Shown: positions 34,620 to 44,217, counted from the stretch's first letter. The stretch is 64,000 nucleotides of DNA from Exiguobacterium aurantiacum (GCF_001766415.1 NZ_MKXO01000001.1:186001-250000); one strand, 5' to 3'. Notes: generated by a model not told the origin, from the letters alone. A program made the numbers and translations.

Positions 34620-35060
34620 ATGAAAAAAGGATCAATGAAATTAGAGAACGGTGAAATGATTGAATTTGATTTATTCCATGACGCAGCACCGATCACGGTC
34701 GACAACTTCGAAGAGCTCGCGAACCGAGGCTTCTACGACGGATTGACGTTCCACCGTGTCATCCCAGGCTTCGTCAGTCAAGGCGGATGCCCGGACGGAA
34801 CAGGTATGGGCGGTTCAGGTAAAACGATCCCTTGCGAGACGTCGACTTCGTTCCCGTACAAACATGAAGCCGGCTCGCTTTCGATGGCACACGCTGGGCG
34901 CAACACGGGCTCATCACAGTTCTTCATCGTCCATGCGCCACAACCGCACCTTGATGGGGTTCATACTGTGTTCGGTAAAGTGACGTCAGGCCTTGAACAC
35001 GCGGTCAAACTTCGCCAAGGCACGAAGATGGCTGAAGTCAAAGTTTGGGATGAGAATTGA
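34620..35060 (+). CDS. ppiB: peptidyl-prolyl cis-trans isomerase, cyclophilin type
   Basis: A 146-residue cytosolic cyclophilin. Catalytic Arg and Phe lie in [31 protein letters not shown] and [12 protein letters not shown] complete the proline-binding pocket. It assists protein folding. The ATG at 34620 has AAAGGGG 9 bases upstream; upstream in-frame ATGs lack ribosome sites. Followed by ribT as in B. subtilis, but without the riboflavin genes that I recall lying between them in that species. Confidence 0.92.
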   Translation: MKKGSMKLENGEMIEFDLFHDAAPITVDNFEELANRGFYDGLTFHRVIPGFVSQGGCPDGTGMGGSGKTIPCETSTSFPYKHEAGSLSMAHAGRNTGSSQFFIVHAPQPHLDGVHTVFGKVTSGLEHAVKLRQGTKMAEVKVWDEN

Positions 35061-35149
35061 TTTCTGCCTAAACGTTATGGCACAATGAGCCATGTCTCTC
35101 ACGTGATCACTTCGTGAAACATGTCTGACTAAAGGTGGTGAGACCAGCC

Positions 35150-35506
35150 ATGCTGGTGAAGTATAAACAATCGCACGAGAAGACGGCGATGGGGCTGCTC
35201 GCATTTTCATGTAGCGACAAGTCTCCGCTCGCCCTTCTCGAACTCGTACGGTCTTACGAGGAAGATGCTTCGAAGTTCCTCTACTTGTGGAAAGTCGAAG
35301 AAGACTTCGTCGGGATCATCGGGATGGAACAGCTTGAGACGACGATGTGCATCCATCATATCGCCTTGTCGCCTTCGTTCCGTGGCGAAAAACGTTCATA
35401 TGAACTGCTCGATGAGACGCGGAACTTGTTACCGCTCGATTTGACGCTTGTCGGTCACGGGAAGACGAGTGACTTGCTCGATAAATGGAATCAAGTCTCG
35501 ATATAA
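35150..35506 (+). CDS. ribT: RibT-like GNAT protein
   Basis: A 118-residue protein of the N-acetyltransferase fold, similar in size and sequence to RibT, the last gene of the Bacillus riboflavin operon. Visible: MLVKYKQSHEKTAMGLLAF, FVGIIGMEQLE and the acetyl-CoA region HIALSPSFRGEKRSYELL. The real substrate is unknown. The ATG at 35150 follows AAAGGTGG. No riboflavin genes or FMN riboswitch are adjacent. Confidence 0.82.
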   Translation: MLVKYKQSHEKTAMGLLAFSCSDKSPLALLELVRSYEEDASKFLYLWKVEEDFVGIIGMEQLETTMCIHHIALSPSFRGEKRSYELLDETRNLLPLDLTLVGHGKTSDLLDKWNQVSI

Positions 35507-35533
35507 AAAGCTAGGCTCAGCGCCTAGCTTTTT
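35505..35533. terminator. bidirectional terminator
   Basis: Stem aaaaagctaggc/gcctagcttttt with 5-base loop, between ribT and the convergent DUF309 gene. Confidence 0.9.
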
Positions 35534-35987
35534 GTCGTTGTTCTAGCGCGAGCAGACGCTCTTCAACGACGGGCGTCCGGTCACGGTGGATATGTTTATG
35601 GACGAGCTCGTCGAAAGTCAGGGAGGTCGGTTCGAACGTGGGTTTCAACCGGTCGATTTGTCGGCGTGTCGGCTCGTCTAGCGGGAGTGTGTCCGAGAGC
35701 GGCCAACGTTCCAAGTCGCGTGTGAACGCCTCCATGTCGATGCCGAGCGGTTCAAGAGCGCTTTTGGCCAAAGGAAGCTTTTGCTTCAATGCAGCGACGC
35801 TCTTGACGGCCCCGGCCGTATTGCCCCGGCGGAAGTGGTAGTGGGCGACGGCGTACTGGATCAAGACGGCATAGCCGAGATGTTCACGGTTCCCATCCTG
35901 CCACGCCTCTTCGAGCACCTCGTGGCACTCGAAATAATCGGCATGACATTCAAACAGCAACGTATACTGATAAAAAGGGGTAAGCAT
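35517..35987 (-). CDS. DUF309 protein, YpuF-like
   Basis: A 156-residue helical protein with the DUF309 signature ADYFECHEVLEEAWQDGNREHLGY and a second helix pair IQYAVAHYHFRRGNTAGA. Function unknown. In B. subtilis ypuF is beside scpA in the same direction; here it is reversed and divergent from scpA. The ATG at 35987 has AAAGGAG about 7 bases upstream. Confidence 0.87.
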   Translation of the reverse strand: MLTPFYQYTLLFECHADYFECHEVLEEAWQDGNREHLGYAVLIQYAVAHYHFRRGNTAGAVKSVAALKQKLPLAKSALEPLGIDMEAFTRDLERWPLSDTLPLDEPTRRQIDRLKPTFEPTSLTFDELVHKHIHRDRTPVVEERLLALEQRQKARR

Positions 35988-36066
35988 CAATTTTCTCCTT
36001 TCGTGGTCACTGTACTACAAAACATGTTATACTAAAGCGCAAAAATGTTAAATGGCAGGTGTCTCT

Positions 36067-36834
36067 ATGGAAGCGTATAACGTCAAAATCGATACGTTCG
36101 AAGGCCCGCTCGACTTGTTGCTCCACTTGATCGGCAAGATGGAGCTCGATATCGCCGACATCTCTGTTTCGGAAGTCACGGACCAGTATGTCGCCTTTAT
36201 CCGGACGATGCAAAAGTTTGAGCTCGATGTGGCCAGTGAATATTTGGTCATGGCGGCGACGTTGCTCCAATTAAAGAGCAAACAACTGTTGCCACCGGTC
36301 CCGATCGAGGACGATGAGATTCCGGATTTCGGCGAAGAGCCGACTCGGGAAGGGTTGATTCGACAGTTGATTGAATACAAAGCTTATAAAGAAGCGGTCG
36401 TCTTCATGCGCGAGCAAGAAGAGCAACGGCTCGAACTATATAGCCGTCCCGGCGAAGACTTGACACGGTACATGTCTGAACTGGTCCAACCTTACGATGG
36501 ACCGCTCAACTTTTCAGATTTGTTGCACGCCTATTCAAAGATGGTCGAGCGGAAGCGTTGGAAAGAACGGCGTAAAAAGACGATCAAGCGGGAAGAGCGG
36601 ACGCTCGAACAGCAAATGACCCGTCTGCATGAACATGTGTCGGCGAACCGGAACACGTCGTTCTTTGCATTCTTCGAAGAACGGCCGGACGTGTCCGACC
36701 TCGTCGTCACGTTCATGGCGCTGCTTGAGTTGATTAAGTTACGAGTCGTCACGACAAAGCAAGTCGACCGAGATATTCACATTTCGTTTGTCGAAGCGTC
36801 AAAGGAAAGGGATGAAGCCGTTGTTGTCTTATGA
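36067..36834 (+). CDS. scpA: segregation and condensation protein A
   Basis: A 255-residue kleisin subunit of the SMC-ScpAB condensin. The N-terminus [18 protein letters not shown] contacts [23 protein letters not shown] is typical of the family; the C-terminal winged helix (about 190-255) binds the other SMC head. I choose the ATG at 36067 (AGGTG 6 bases upstream, MEAYNVKI) over ATG 36052. Overlaps scpB by 23 bases. Confidence 0.93.
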   Translation: MEAYNVKIDTFEGPLDLLLHLIGKMELDIADISVSEVTDQYVAFIRTMQKFELDVASEYLVMAATLLQLKSKQLLPPVPIEDDEIPDFGEEPTREGLIRQLIEYKAYKEAVVFMREQEEQRLELYSRPGEDLTRYMSELVQPYDGPLNFSDLLHAYSKMVERKRWKERRKKTIKREERTLEQQMTRLHEHVSANRNTSFFAFFEERPDVSDLVVTFMALLELIKLRVVTTKQVDRDIHISFVEASKERDEAVVVL

Positions 36835-37405
36835 AACGATCATTGAAAGCCTATTGTTTGTCGTCGGAGAAGAAGGCATGGAAGTCCGGGCGCTAGCAGA
36901 TACGCTCGATATTTCTGAGGCCGCTGCCCGCGAACAATTGAATAAGCTAGGGGCGTCGTTCACGGACTCGGGGCGTCCGTTTCAATTGATCGAATCGGGC
37001 GGCGTGTACAAGCTCGTGACGATCCCGGACGTGTCCGAGTACATTCAACGGTATGTCGGGACGATGGCCGAACAGGCGCTGTCTCGTGCGGCCATGGAGA
37101 CGCTCGTCATCATCGCCTACAAGCAGCCGGTCACACGGGCCGATATCGAGGAAGTCCGCGGTGTCAAAGTCGAACGCGTCATTCATACGTTGTTGTCAAA
37201 AGGGCTGATTGAATCAGCCGGCCGGGCGAAGACGATCGGGCGCGCGAAACTGTACCGGACGACCGAGCATTTCCTTGACCATTTCGGATTCAATTCACTC
37301 GAGGAGTTGCCACCATTAACGTTTGTTGACGAGCTGGCAGACGAAGGCGATCTGTTCTTCGGCCAGCCAGCTTCGATTACGGAAGATAGATTGGAGAATG
37401 ATTAA
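36812..37405 (+). CDS. scpB: segregation and condensation protein B
   Basis: A 197-residue protein with two winged helices, partner of ScpA in the SMC complex. Signature stretch [22 protein letters not shown] is present, and [16 protein letters not shown] begins the protein. The ATG at 36812 has an AAAGGA site and lies inside the end of scpA, so translation is coupled. Its stop abuts the rluB start. Confidence 0.94.
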   Translation: MKPLLSYETIIESLLFVVGEEGMEVRALADTLDISEAAAREQLNKLGASFTDSGRPFQLIESGGVYKLVTIPDVSEYIQRYVGTMAEQALSRAAMETLVIIAYKQPVTRADIEEVRGVKVERVIHTLLSKGLIESAGRAKTIGRAKLYRTTEHFLDHFGFNSLEELPPLTFVDELADEGDLFFGQPASITEDRLEND

Positions 37406-38164
37406 ATGGAACGTTTACAAAAAGTGATTGCCCAAGCGGGTATCGCCTCACGGCGTAAAGCCGAAGAAATGATTTTAGACGGACGGGTTCGCATTAACGG
37501 CAAAGTCGTTCGTGAACTCGGGACGAAAGTCGGACCGAAGTCGGAGATTGAAGTCGACGGCGTCAAAATCGAACAGGAAGAACACGTCTACTACGTGCTC
37601 TACAAACCGAGCGGCTACGTGTCGACGGTCGACGATGATAAAGGACGCAAAGTCATTACCGATCTCGTCCCACCAGGGTCACGCGTCTTCCCGGTCGGTC
37701 GTCTCGATTACAATACGACGGGACTCATCATCTTGACGAACGACGGAGAGTTCTCGAACATGATGACTCATCCGAAGTTCAAAATCCCGAAACGTTACGT
37801 CGCGAAAGTGAAAAACATCCCTTCGTATATCGCCATCAAGCAGCTCGAGTCAGGCTTAGAGCTCGATGACGGTTATAAGACGGGCAGCGCGAAAGTCAGA
37901 ATGAAGACAGTCGACCATAAGAAGAACTCGGCGATTCTCGAAATCGTCATTTCGGAAGGGCACAACCGTCAAATTCGACGCATGCTCGAAGCAGTCGGTT
38001 CGGAAGTCATCAAACTGAAGCGCGAACAGTTCGGTTTCTTGACGCTCGACGGACTCACGACAGGCGACTGGCGCGAATTGTCACGCAAGGAAGTGAGCAA
38101 GCTCCGTGAGCTCGCGAACCCGGTCGTGCCGAATGAACCACGAGGCAAGAAAAAGAAAAAATAA
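37406..38164 (+). CDS. rluB: rRNA pseudouridine synthase RluB
   Basis: A 252-residue pseudouridine synthase of the RsuA/RluB type. An N-terminal S4 RNA-binding domain (LQKVIAQAGIASRRKAEEMI) precedes the catalytic domain with the nucleophile Asp in VGRLDYNTTGLI and the HNRQIRRM motif. It modifies 23S rRNA. The C-terminal tail is basic (EPRGKKKKK). Starts at the base after the scpB stop, as in Bacillus order scpA-scpB-rluB. Confidence 0.93.
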   Translation: MERLQKVIAQAGIASRRKAEEMILDGRVRINGKVVRELGTKVGPKSEIEVDGVKIEQEEHVYYVLYKPSGYVSTVDDDKGRKVITDLVPPGSRVFPVGRLDYNTTGLIILTNDGEFSNMMTHPKFKIPKRYVAKVKNIPSYIAIKQLESGLELDDGYKTGSAKVRMKTVDHKKNSAILEIVISEGHNRQIRRMLEAVGSEVIKLKREQFGFLTLDGLTTGDWRELSRKEVSKLRELANPVVPNEPRGKKKKK

Positions 38165-38170
38165 CAAGCT

Positions 38171-38200
38171 AAAAATCGTCCTTACACAGGATGATTTTTT
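38171..38200 (+). terminator. terminator after rluB
   Basis: Stem aaaaatcgtcct/aggatgattttt (one G-T pair) and T-run. Confidence 0.85.
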
Positions 38201-38300
38201 CTTTTGTGGAGATTCTGTGACAAAAAGATGAAAAAAGTCTGTTAATGTGCGTTATCGTTGTTTTTTCAGTACAATAGCAACTGAAGGATGGTGTGAAATC

Positions 38301-38882
38301 ATGACGAAAGAGACGAAACAAGGCGATCGGCTGAATCAAGCGATGGCCCATAAGAAAAAGCGGTCATTTTGGCGCCTCATGATTATGACGATGGTGCTGT
38401 TTGCCGGTGCGGTCGTCATCATGCAATTGATCGAGCAGGCCGGGAACGATGGCCGGGTCGAGGCCGGAGACGACGCGCCGAACTTTAAACTCGTCAGTCT
38501 TGACGGTGCGACGATGGTCGAGCGCGAAACGTATGATGGGAAAGGGATGCTGTTAAATTTCTGGGGTACGTTCTGTGAACCGTGCGAGAAAGAGATGCCG
38601 GTCGTACAAGACAACTATGCCACGCTTCAAAATATGGGTGTGGACTTTTGGGCCGTGAACGTCGGTGAGACGCCGCTGCGGGTCGACAACTTTATCAATG
38701 ACCTCGGCGTCGAGCTCGACTATCCGATCTTGATGGATACACGTAGCGAAGTCGAGAAGGCGTACGGCATTTATAACTTACCGGTGACGTTTGTCATCGA
38801 TGCCGACGGAAAAGTCATTGAAAAGTATGAAGGTGAACTCACGAAAGAGAAACTGTTAGAGTTAGCCGAGAAGTCATTGTAA
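38301..38882 (+). CDS. resA: thiol-disulfide oxidoreductase ResA
   Basis: A 193-residue membrane-anchored thioredoxin-like protein. One helix at about 22-45 leaves the thioredoxin domain outside the cell; the redox motif is CEPC at 92-95 (FWGTFCEPCEKEMP), as in B. subtilis ResA. It reduces apocytochrome c cysteines before haem attachment. The ATG at 38301 has GAAGGATGG upstream. First gene of resABC, with a possible -10 TACAAT at 38270-38275. Confidence 0.93.
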   Translation: MTKETKQGDRLNQAMAHKKKRSFWRLMIMTMVLFAGAVVIMQLIEQAGNDGRVEAGDDAPNFKLVSLDGATMVERETYDGKGMLLNFWGTFCEPCEKEMPVVQDNYATLQNMGVDFWAVNVGETPLRVDNFINDLGVELDYPILMDTRSEVEKAYGIYNLPVTFVIDADGKVIEKYEGELTKEKLLELAEKSL

Positions 38883-38901
38883 GCGAACGGGGGGCGCACA
38901 C

Positions 38902-40449
38902 ATGCTAGATATGAAGTACGACGGCGCCGATTTACGGTCGAAGCGTCGTCCGAGATCTTGGATTGACCGTGCCTGGAGTTTCTTTGCATCGGTCAAAGTC
39001 GGTCTTTGGTTGATTGGACTCATTATCGTCGGCTCTGCGGTCGGGACGATTTTTCCGCAAGAGATGTATATTCCGCAACAATTGCCGGCGAGTCAATACT
39101 ATACCGAAGAATATGGTACGCCAGGAACGATTTATTACACGTTAGGATTCCATAACTTATATACGTCGTGGTGGTACATCACGTTGATCGTGATGCTGAC
39201 GTTGTCACTGATCGTCGTCTCGATCGATCGATTCTTTCCGTTGTATAAAGCGTTGAAATATCAACCGGTCCGACGCACCGACCGCTTCATGCGCGGGCAA
39301 CGCCTGATCGGTGAAGGTAAAGGGACGGACGAACAGATCGACGCGCTCGGTGAGGCATTAAAGTCTAAGCGTTATCATGTAAAACGCGACGGCGATGCGC
39401 TACTCGCCGAGAAGTATCGGTTTGGTCGTTGGGGTCCATACATCAACCACATCGGGCTTGTCATCTTCTTTATGGGGGCGATGCTCCGCGTCTTCCCGGC
39501 GTTTCACACCGATACGCTCGAATGGGTACGGGAAGGCGAGACGGTAGCGCTCGAGGCGACAGACGATACGTATTACATTCGTAACGATCAGTTCATCCTC
39601 GAGATGTATGATCCAGAAAATAATGCGGAGGACGCCAAGTTTGCCGAAGCGATTGAAAAAGCCGGGGCTGTCCCGAAAAACTATGAGACGGAACTGACAC
39701 TGTTCAAGAAGACCGGAACGAACGAGGACGGATCGCCGCAACTCGAGGAAGTTGAAACCGGTTCGACGAAAGTGAACCATCCGTTCAAATTCGATAAGTA
39801 CGAAGTGTATCAGGAGCAGTATTCAAGCCGACCGGAGTTTTTGTCGATGTCGTTTAACGTCGGTGACAAACAGACAGGTGACGTGTACGGACCGTTCACG
39901 GTTGACTTGACGGACCCTGAGACGACATACGATCTCGGCGAGGTCACGGTGACGCTCAACGACTTGTATCCGGACTTTGAAGTTCGAAACGGACAGCCGG
40001 ATACGAAGTCACCACGGGCGTTGAACCCTGCTTTCTTCTTAGCGGTCGAGAACCCGGATGGGACGACCGAATCGAACTTGATCGGGATTCGACTGAACGT
40101 TGCCGATGAAGACAATCGTTACGCGATCCAGTTCGCAGGAACGGAAATGGCGAGTACGAGCGGACTTCGGGTCAAGAGCGATTCGACGTATCCGATTTTA
40201 ATTGTCGGTGGGACGATCTTCATGATCGGGATCATTATGGGGATGTATTGGCCGCACCGCCGGGTCTGGATACGACGTCATAACGAGACGGACGTGCTCG
40301 TGGCTGGATTCACGAACAAGAACCCGTCGTCGCTTCACCGCGAGATCACACCGCTCCTAGAAAAAAATGGGCTGCCGATTTGGGAAGACCAGGCTCGGTT
40401 CGAACAAAAGGCAGACATCGACTCAACTAAAGAAAGAGGGGAATCATAA
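38902..40449 (+). CDS. resB: cytochrome c biogenesis protein ResB
   Basis: A 515-residue membrane protein with about four helices (three in the first 200 residues, one near 425-445) and a large outside domain between them. The N-terminal AWSFFASVKVGLWLIGLIIVGSAVGTIFPQ is typical. With ResC it forms the System II haem delivery and ligation complex. It follows resA by 19 bases and overlaps resC by one base. Confidence 0.93.
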   Translation: MLDMKYDGADLRSKRRPRSWIDRAWSFFASVKVGLWLIGLIIVGSAVGTIFPQEMYIPQQLPASQYYTEEYGTPGTIYYTLGFHNLYTSWWYITLIVMLTLSLIVVSIDRFFPLYKALKYQPVRRTDRFMRGQRLIGEGKGTDEQIDALGEALKSKRYHVKRDGDALLAEKYRFGRWGPYINHIGLVIFFMGAMLRVFPAFHTDTLEWVREGETVALEATDDTYYIRNDQFILEMYDPENNAEDAKFAEAIEKAGAVPKNYETELTLFKKTGTNEDGSPQLEEVETGSTKVNHPFKFDKYEVYQEQYSSRPEFLSMSFNVGDKQTGDVYGPFTVDLTDPETTYDLGEVTVTLNDLYPDFEVRNGQPDTKSPRALNPAFFLAVENPDGTTESNLIGIRLNVADEDNRYAIQFAGTEMASTSGLRVKSDSTYPILIVGGTIFMIGIIMGMYWPHRRVWIRRHNETDVLVAGFTNKNPSSLHREITPLLEKNGLPIWEDQARFEQKADIDSTKERGES

Positions 40450-41633
40450 TGGAGTGGATTCAGTGGAGCAGCCGCCTGCTCTTGATCGCGTTCATTCTTT
40501 ACGCCGTGGCGACCGTGTTGTTCACAATCGCGGTCAGTGGCATGCGCAAAGACCGAAACGTCAACCGGATCGCTTACGGTAAGTACGCGTTCACGCTAGC
40601 CGTCATCGGCTTTGTCGCCCAAACGGGATATTTTATTATGCGTTGGATCGGGGTCGGCTACGCGCCGGTCTCTAACCTTTATGAGTACACGACATTCTTC
40701 GGAATGATGATGGTACTCGGTTTTCTCGTCGTCTATGGGATTTATAAAAACGATGTGCTCGGCTTGTTCGCCATGCCGGTGGCGCTTCTCGTCATCGCGT
40801 TCGCATCGATGTTCTCAAGCGAAGTGGCACCGCTCATTCCGGCACTGAACAGTGTCTGGTTGAAAATTCACGTCACGACGGCCGCGCTCGGTCAAGGGAT
40901 TCTCGCCATCAGTTTCGCCTCGGGCTTGATCTTCTTGCTCAACGAGACGTCGATGCGCGAACAATCGAAATCGCGCACATGGCTAGAAGTGACGATGTTC
41001 GTCCTCATGTGCACGCTCGGCTTCATCCTCGTATCGATGCTGTTTAAAGCAATCGGTGCCGGTGGAGTCGTCGAATTTACGAATGACCGCGGTACGCAAG
41101 AGTCGTACGAATACTTCATGCCGATCTTGTTCGTACCGGAAGGCGCACAACTGTTATCAGGTGCGAGTGGACTATCGCTCGAATTGCCGACGTTCATCAA
41201 CACGTTGAAGTTGAACACGTTGCTCTGGTCGATTATCGCTGGCGCCGTCATTTACCTCGTGCTCCGGTTCGTCGTCTTACGCAAACGCATTGCGGAAGCG
41301 TTGCAACCGCTCGCGAAGAAAGTCGATCTTGACCTCGCGGACGAGATCAGTTACCGTTCGATCGCGATCGGATTGCCGGTCTTCATCCTCGGGGGGCTCA
41401 TCTTCGCCATGATTTGGGCGCAGATTGCCTGGAACCGTTTCTGGGGCTGGGACCCGAAAGAAGTATGGGCGCTCATCACGATGCTCATCTATATTTATTA
41501 CTTGCATATGCGCATCCAGCGGGGCTGGACGGGGACGAAAGCAGCATGGCTCTGTGTCGGCGGATTCGCCGTCATCATGTTCAACTTAGTGTTCGTCAAC
41601 CTCGTCATCGCCGGATTACATTCATACGCTTGA
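40449..41633 (+). CDS. resC: cytochrome c biogenesis protein ResC/CcsB
   Basis: A 394-residue protein with about eight membrane helices and the haem-handling motif WGWDPKEVWA near residue 333, the hallmark of CcsA/ResC proteins. It brings haem across the membrane and joins it to apocytochrome c with ResB. Starts in the resB stop (TAATG). Terminated before resDE. Confidence 0.94.
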   Translation: MEWIQWSSRLLLIAFILYAVATVLFTIAVSGMRKDRNVNRIAYGKYAFTLAVIGFVAQTGYFIMRWIGVGYAPVSNLYEYTTFFGMMMVLGFLVVYGIYKNDVLGLFAMPVALLVIAFASMFSSEVAPLIPALNSVWLKIHVTTAALGQGILAISFASGLIFLLNETSMREQSKSRTWLEVTMFVLMCTLGFILVSMLFKAIGAGGVVEFTNDRGTQESYEYFMPILFVPEGAQLLSGASGLSLELPTFINTLKLNTLLWSIIAGAVIYLVLRFVVLRKRIAEALQPLAKKVDLDLADEISYRSIAIGLPVFILGGLIFAMIWAQIAWNRFWGWDPKEVWALITMLIYIYYLHMRIQRGWTGTKAAWLCVGGFAVIMFNLVFVNLVIAGLHSYA

Positions 41634-41635
41634 TG

Positions 41636-41667
41636 AAAAAGAAGTCACTTCGGTGGCTTCTTTTTCG
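41636..41667 (+). terminator. terminator between resABC and resDE
   Basis: Stem gaaaaagaag-tcac/gtgg-cttctttttc with TTCG loop. It separates the two transcription units. Confidence 0.85.
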
Positions 41668-41687
41668 TAAGGGCATACAACTCACCG

Positions 41688-41717
41688 TTGTTAAGCGAAA
41701 TAATAGAGTGGTATAGT
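41688..41717 (+). promoter_or_regulatory. putative resDE promoter
   Basis: -35 TTGTTA (41688-41693), 18-base spacer, -10 TATAGT (41712-41717), about 77 bases before the resD ATG. Confidence 0.45.
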
Positions 41718-41727
41718 TATGAAAGAG

Positions 41728-41759
41728 AGCGAAATGTTCACAATTGTGCAACATTCGCT
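41728..41759. promoter_or_regulatory. bulged 15-bp palindrome in the resDE leader
   Basis: The arms agcgaa-tgttcacaa and ttgtg-aaca-ttcgct are perfect complements of 15 bases, apart from one extra base in each arm (A at 41734, C at 41749). The site begins about 10 bases after the putative -10 box, so it would lie at the transcript start. The TTCACAA/TTGTG core resembles both ResD-type (TTGTGAA) and Rex-type half-sites. Operator or leader hairpin. Confidence 0.55.
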
Positions 41760-41793
41760 ACATCTTGTAATGGTTCTCTGGGAGGTTTAGTTG

Positions 41794-42510
41794 ATGGCTG
41801 ATAAAACAAAAATTCTAGTAGTCGACGACGAAGAAAGAATTCGCCGACTGTTAAAAATGTATCTAGAACGGGAGCAATACGTGATCGAAGAAGCGACGAA
41901 CGGTGAAGAAGCGCTTCAACTCGCACTTGAAGGCGACTTTGACGTCATCTTGCTCGACTTGATGATGCCGAAGATGGACGGGGTCGAGGTGTGTACCGAA
42001 CTCCGTAAAACGAAAGCGACACCTGTCATCATGCTGACGGCGAAAGGTGAGGAGATCGACCGGGTTCAAGGGTTCGAGGTCGGCGCGGACGACTACATCG
42101 TCAAACCGTTCAGTCCTCGTGAAGTCGTCTTACGCGTCAAAGCGCTACTCCGTCGCTCAGGTTCGACAAAGTTTTTGCAAACGGCCGAAAAGTCGAAAGA
42201 CTTGATCGTGTTCCCGCATTTGACGATCGACAATGACGCACACCGCGTCACGGTCGACGGAGAAGAAATCGCCCTCACGCCGAAAGAGTATGAGCTATTA
42301 TTCTTCCTGGCCAAACAAGTCGATAAAGTGTTCTCGCGGGAGCAACTGTTAAAAGAAGTATGGAACTATGAATTTTTCGGAGACCTTCGAACGGTCGACA
42401 CGCACGTGAAACGGCTTCGTGAGAAATTGAACCGTGTCTCTCCATCCGCGGCCCAAATGATCACGACGGTATGGGGTGTCGGATACAAGTTTGAAGTCGT
42501 CAGTGAGTGA
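41794..42510 (+). CDS. resD: response regulator ResD
   Basis: A 238-residue OmpR-type regulator. Receiver domain with Asp11-Asp12, phospho-acceptor Asp55 (LLDLMMPKMDG) and Lys in DDYIVKPFSP; winged-helix DNA-binding domain at about 135-235 (LTPKEYELLFFLAKQ, TVDTHVKRLREKL). In Bacillus it activates anaerobic and respiratory genes, including resA. The ATG at 41794 has GGGAGG upstream. Shares one base with resE. Confidence 0.92.
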   Translation: MADKTKILVVDDEERIRRLLKMYLEREQYVIEEATNGEEALQLALEGDFDVILLDLMMPKMDGVEVCTELRKTKATPVIMLTAKGEEIDRVQGFEVGADDYIVKPFSPREVVLRVKALLRRSGSTKFLQTAEKSKDLIVFPHLTIDNDAHRVTVDGEEIALTPKEYELLFFLAKQVDKVFSREQLLKEVWNYEFFGDLRTVDTHVKRLREKLNRVSPSAAQMITTVWGVGYKFEVVSE

Positions 42511-44213
42511 TGATCCGCCGCAATAGTATTGTCACGAAGCTGTGGCTGACGATCCTCGTGTTGGTCAGCCTGATTTTGTTCATCGTATCCGTCCTAATGC
42601 TCGAGTTCTTCAACTCGTTCCATATTGATCAGGAACGTGGGCATTTAGCGAAACTCGGTGGGCAAGTCCAGTCAGTCTTGCTAGAGGAAGGCGATTCGTC
42701 ACGGACGGTCGACCAAATCATCGAAGTGTACGGAGCGAACTATATTTTAGAGAACGGGTCGGTCCGTTCGAACTTCGGCACGGAAGTCGATGGCTTGATG
42801 ACCGAACTCGGACGTCAGTCATGGGGTCCTTATCAAGCTGTAGGGGAGACGGCGATCGGGAACTTCTCGTCGTTCGATGACCAGGCTGCCTTGGCGTATC
42901 GGACGACGTTCTCTCTTGAGACGGGCGAGTATACACTCTATTTGATTGAGCCGCTCAATGCGATCTCAAGCGCGAATGAAGGGGCGCGGACAATCATCTT
43001 TTGGACGGTCGCCTCGGCGATCATCGTCACGACCGTGTTCGCTTTCTTCTTATCGACCCGGATCACGGCCCCGCTGCGTGAGATGAGGGATGCCGTCAAT
43101 AAGACGGGTGAAGGACAGTTCGATCTGCGGCTCGTCCAGAAGACGAATGACGAAATCGGTGAACTTGCCGGCTCATTCAATGCGATGAGCAGCCAGCTGT
43201 CGACATACGTGAACGCGCTCGACCGCGAACGGCTGCAGCTCGCTTCGATTCTACGTTCGATGGCAGACGGTGTCATCACGCTCGATCGCCATGCGAACGT
43301 GATCGTGACGAACCCGCAGGCACAGCCGTTATTGCACGACGATCAACCGCACGAAGTCGTGCTCGCGCTCTACGAAGACGTCGTCGGCGGTGCGCCTGAG
43401 AAGACGATTGAAGTGAAGCAAGACGATCACTACTACACGTTGACGGTCACACCGCTCCTCGGGGAGGAAGATTTCGAGGGAGCGGTCGTCGTCATCCGTG
43501 ATACGACCGAAAGTCACCGCCTCGACAAGATGCGGACCGACTTCGTCGCCAACATCAGCCACGAGCTGCGAACACCGCTCGTGACGCTCCAAGGCTATTC
43601 CGAGGCGATCATCGACGGCATGACCGAGAGTGACGAGGCGACGAAAGAATTCGCTTCGATCATTTACGACGAGTCGTTACGGCTTGCCCGGCTCGTCAAC
43701 GATTTACTCGATTTGGCGAGAATCGAATCAGGGAAAGAGACGATGCAGTTCGCGGCGTTCGATTTCGGCGAATTTTTACCTCGGGTGATGCGCAAGTTTA
43801 ACCAGATGGCGAACGAGAAAGGGATCACGTTGTCGACCGTGGCTCCGAAGCGGATGATTGAAGCGGATGGGGACCGGTTAGAACAAGTGTTCACGAACTT
43901 GATCGGCAACGCCATCGCCCACACCGAGAGCGGAGCGATTCGGCTCGAGGCGACCGAAGAAGCGGACAGCTTCTTGATCTGTTTGACCGATACCGGCAGC
44001 GGGATCCCGAAAGAGGACTTGCCGTTTGTTTTCGAGCGGTTCTATAAAGCGGACAAGGCCCGGACGAGCGGCGGGAAGACCGGAACAGGCATCGGACTCG
44101 CCATCGTCAAGAACGTCATCGACGCCCATCATGGCACGGTCGACGTCACGAGCGTGTACGGCGAAGGGACGACGTTCACGATTCGGCTCCCTTACGACCA
44201 ACCGCAATCATAA
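42510..44213 (+). CDS. resE: sensor histidine kinase ResE
   Basis: A 567-residue membrane kinase. Two helices (about 12-35 and 165-185) frame an outside sensor loop, followed by HAMP (to about 235), a PAS-like domain (about 245-335), the phospho-acceptor His351 in VANISHELRTPL, and the ATPase domain with N, G1 and G2 boxes (NLIGNAIAHT, DTGSGIPKED, GTGIGLAI). Partner of ResD. The ATG 42510 lies in the resD stop; a GTG one codon earlier is also possible. Confidence 0.93.
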   Translation: MIRRNSIVTKLWLTILVLVSLILFIVSVLMLEFFNSFHIDQERGHLAKLGGQVQSVLLEEGDSSRTVDQIIEVYGANYILENGSVRSNFGTEVDGLMTELGRQSWGPYQAVGETAIGNFSSFDDQAALAYRTTFSLETGEYTLYLIEPLNAISSANEGARTIIFWTVASAIIVTTVFAFFLSTRITAPLREMRDAVNKTGEGQFDLRLVQKTNDEIGELAGSFNAMSSQLSTYVNALDRERLQLASILRSMADGVITLDRHANVIVTNPQAQPLLHDDQPHEVVLALYEDVVGGAPEKTIEVKQDDHYYTLTVTPLLGEEDFEGAVVVIRDTTESHRLDKMRTDFVANISHELRTPLVTLQGYSEAIIDGMTESDEATKEFASIIYDESLRLARLVNDLLDLARIESGKETMQFAAFDFGEFLPRVMRKFNQMANEKGITLSTVAPKRMIEADGDRLEQVFTNLIGNAIAHTESGAIRLEATEEADSFLICLTDTGSGIPKEDLPFVFERFYKADKARTSGGKTGTGIGLAIVKNVIDAHHGTVDVTSVYGEGTTFTIRLPYDQPQS

Positions 44214-44217
44214 CGAC

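Noticed and set aside
35061-35149. Hairpin-like sequence with TCACG/CGTGA and repeated CATGTCT before ribT, considered as a riboswitch
   Set aside because: Too short and without FMN-riboswitch conserved elements.
38169-38351. 60-codon minus-strand frame between rluB and resA
   Set aside because: Crosses the rluB terminator and the resA promoter region and has no ribosome site.
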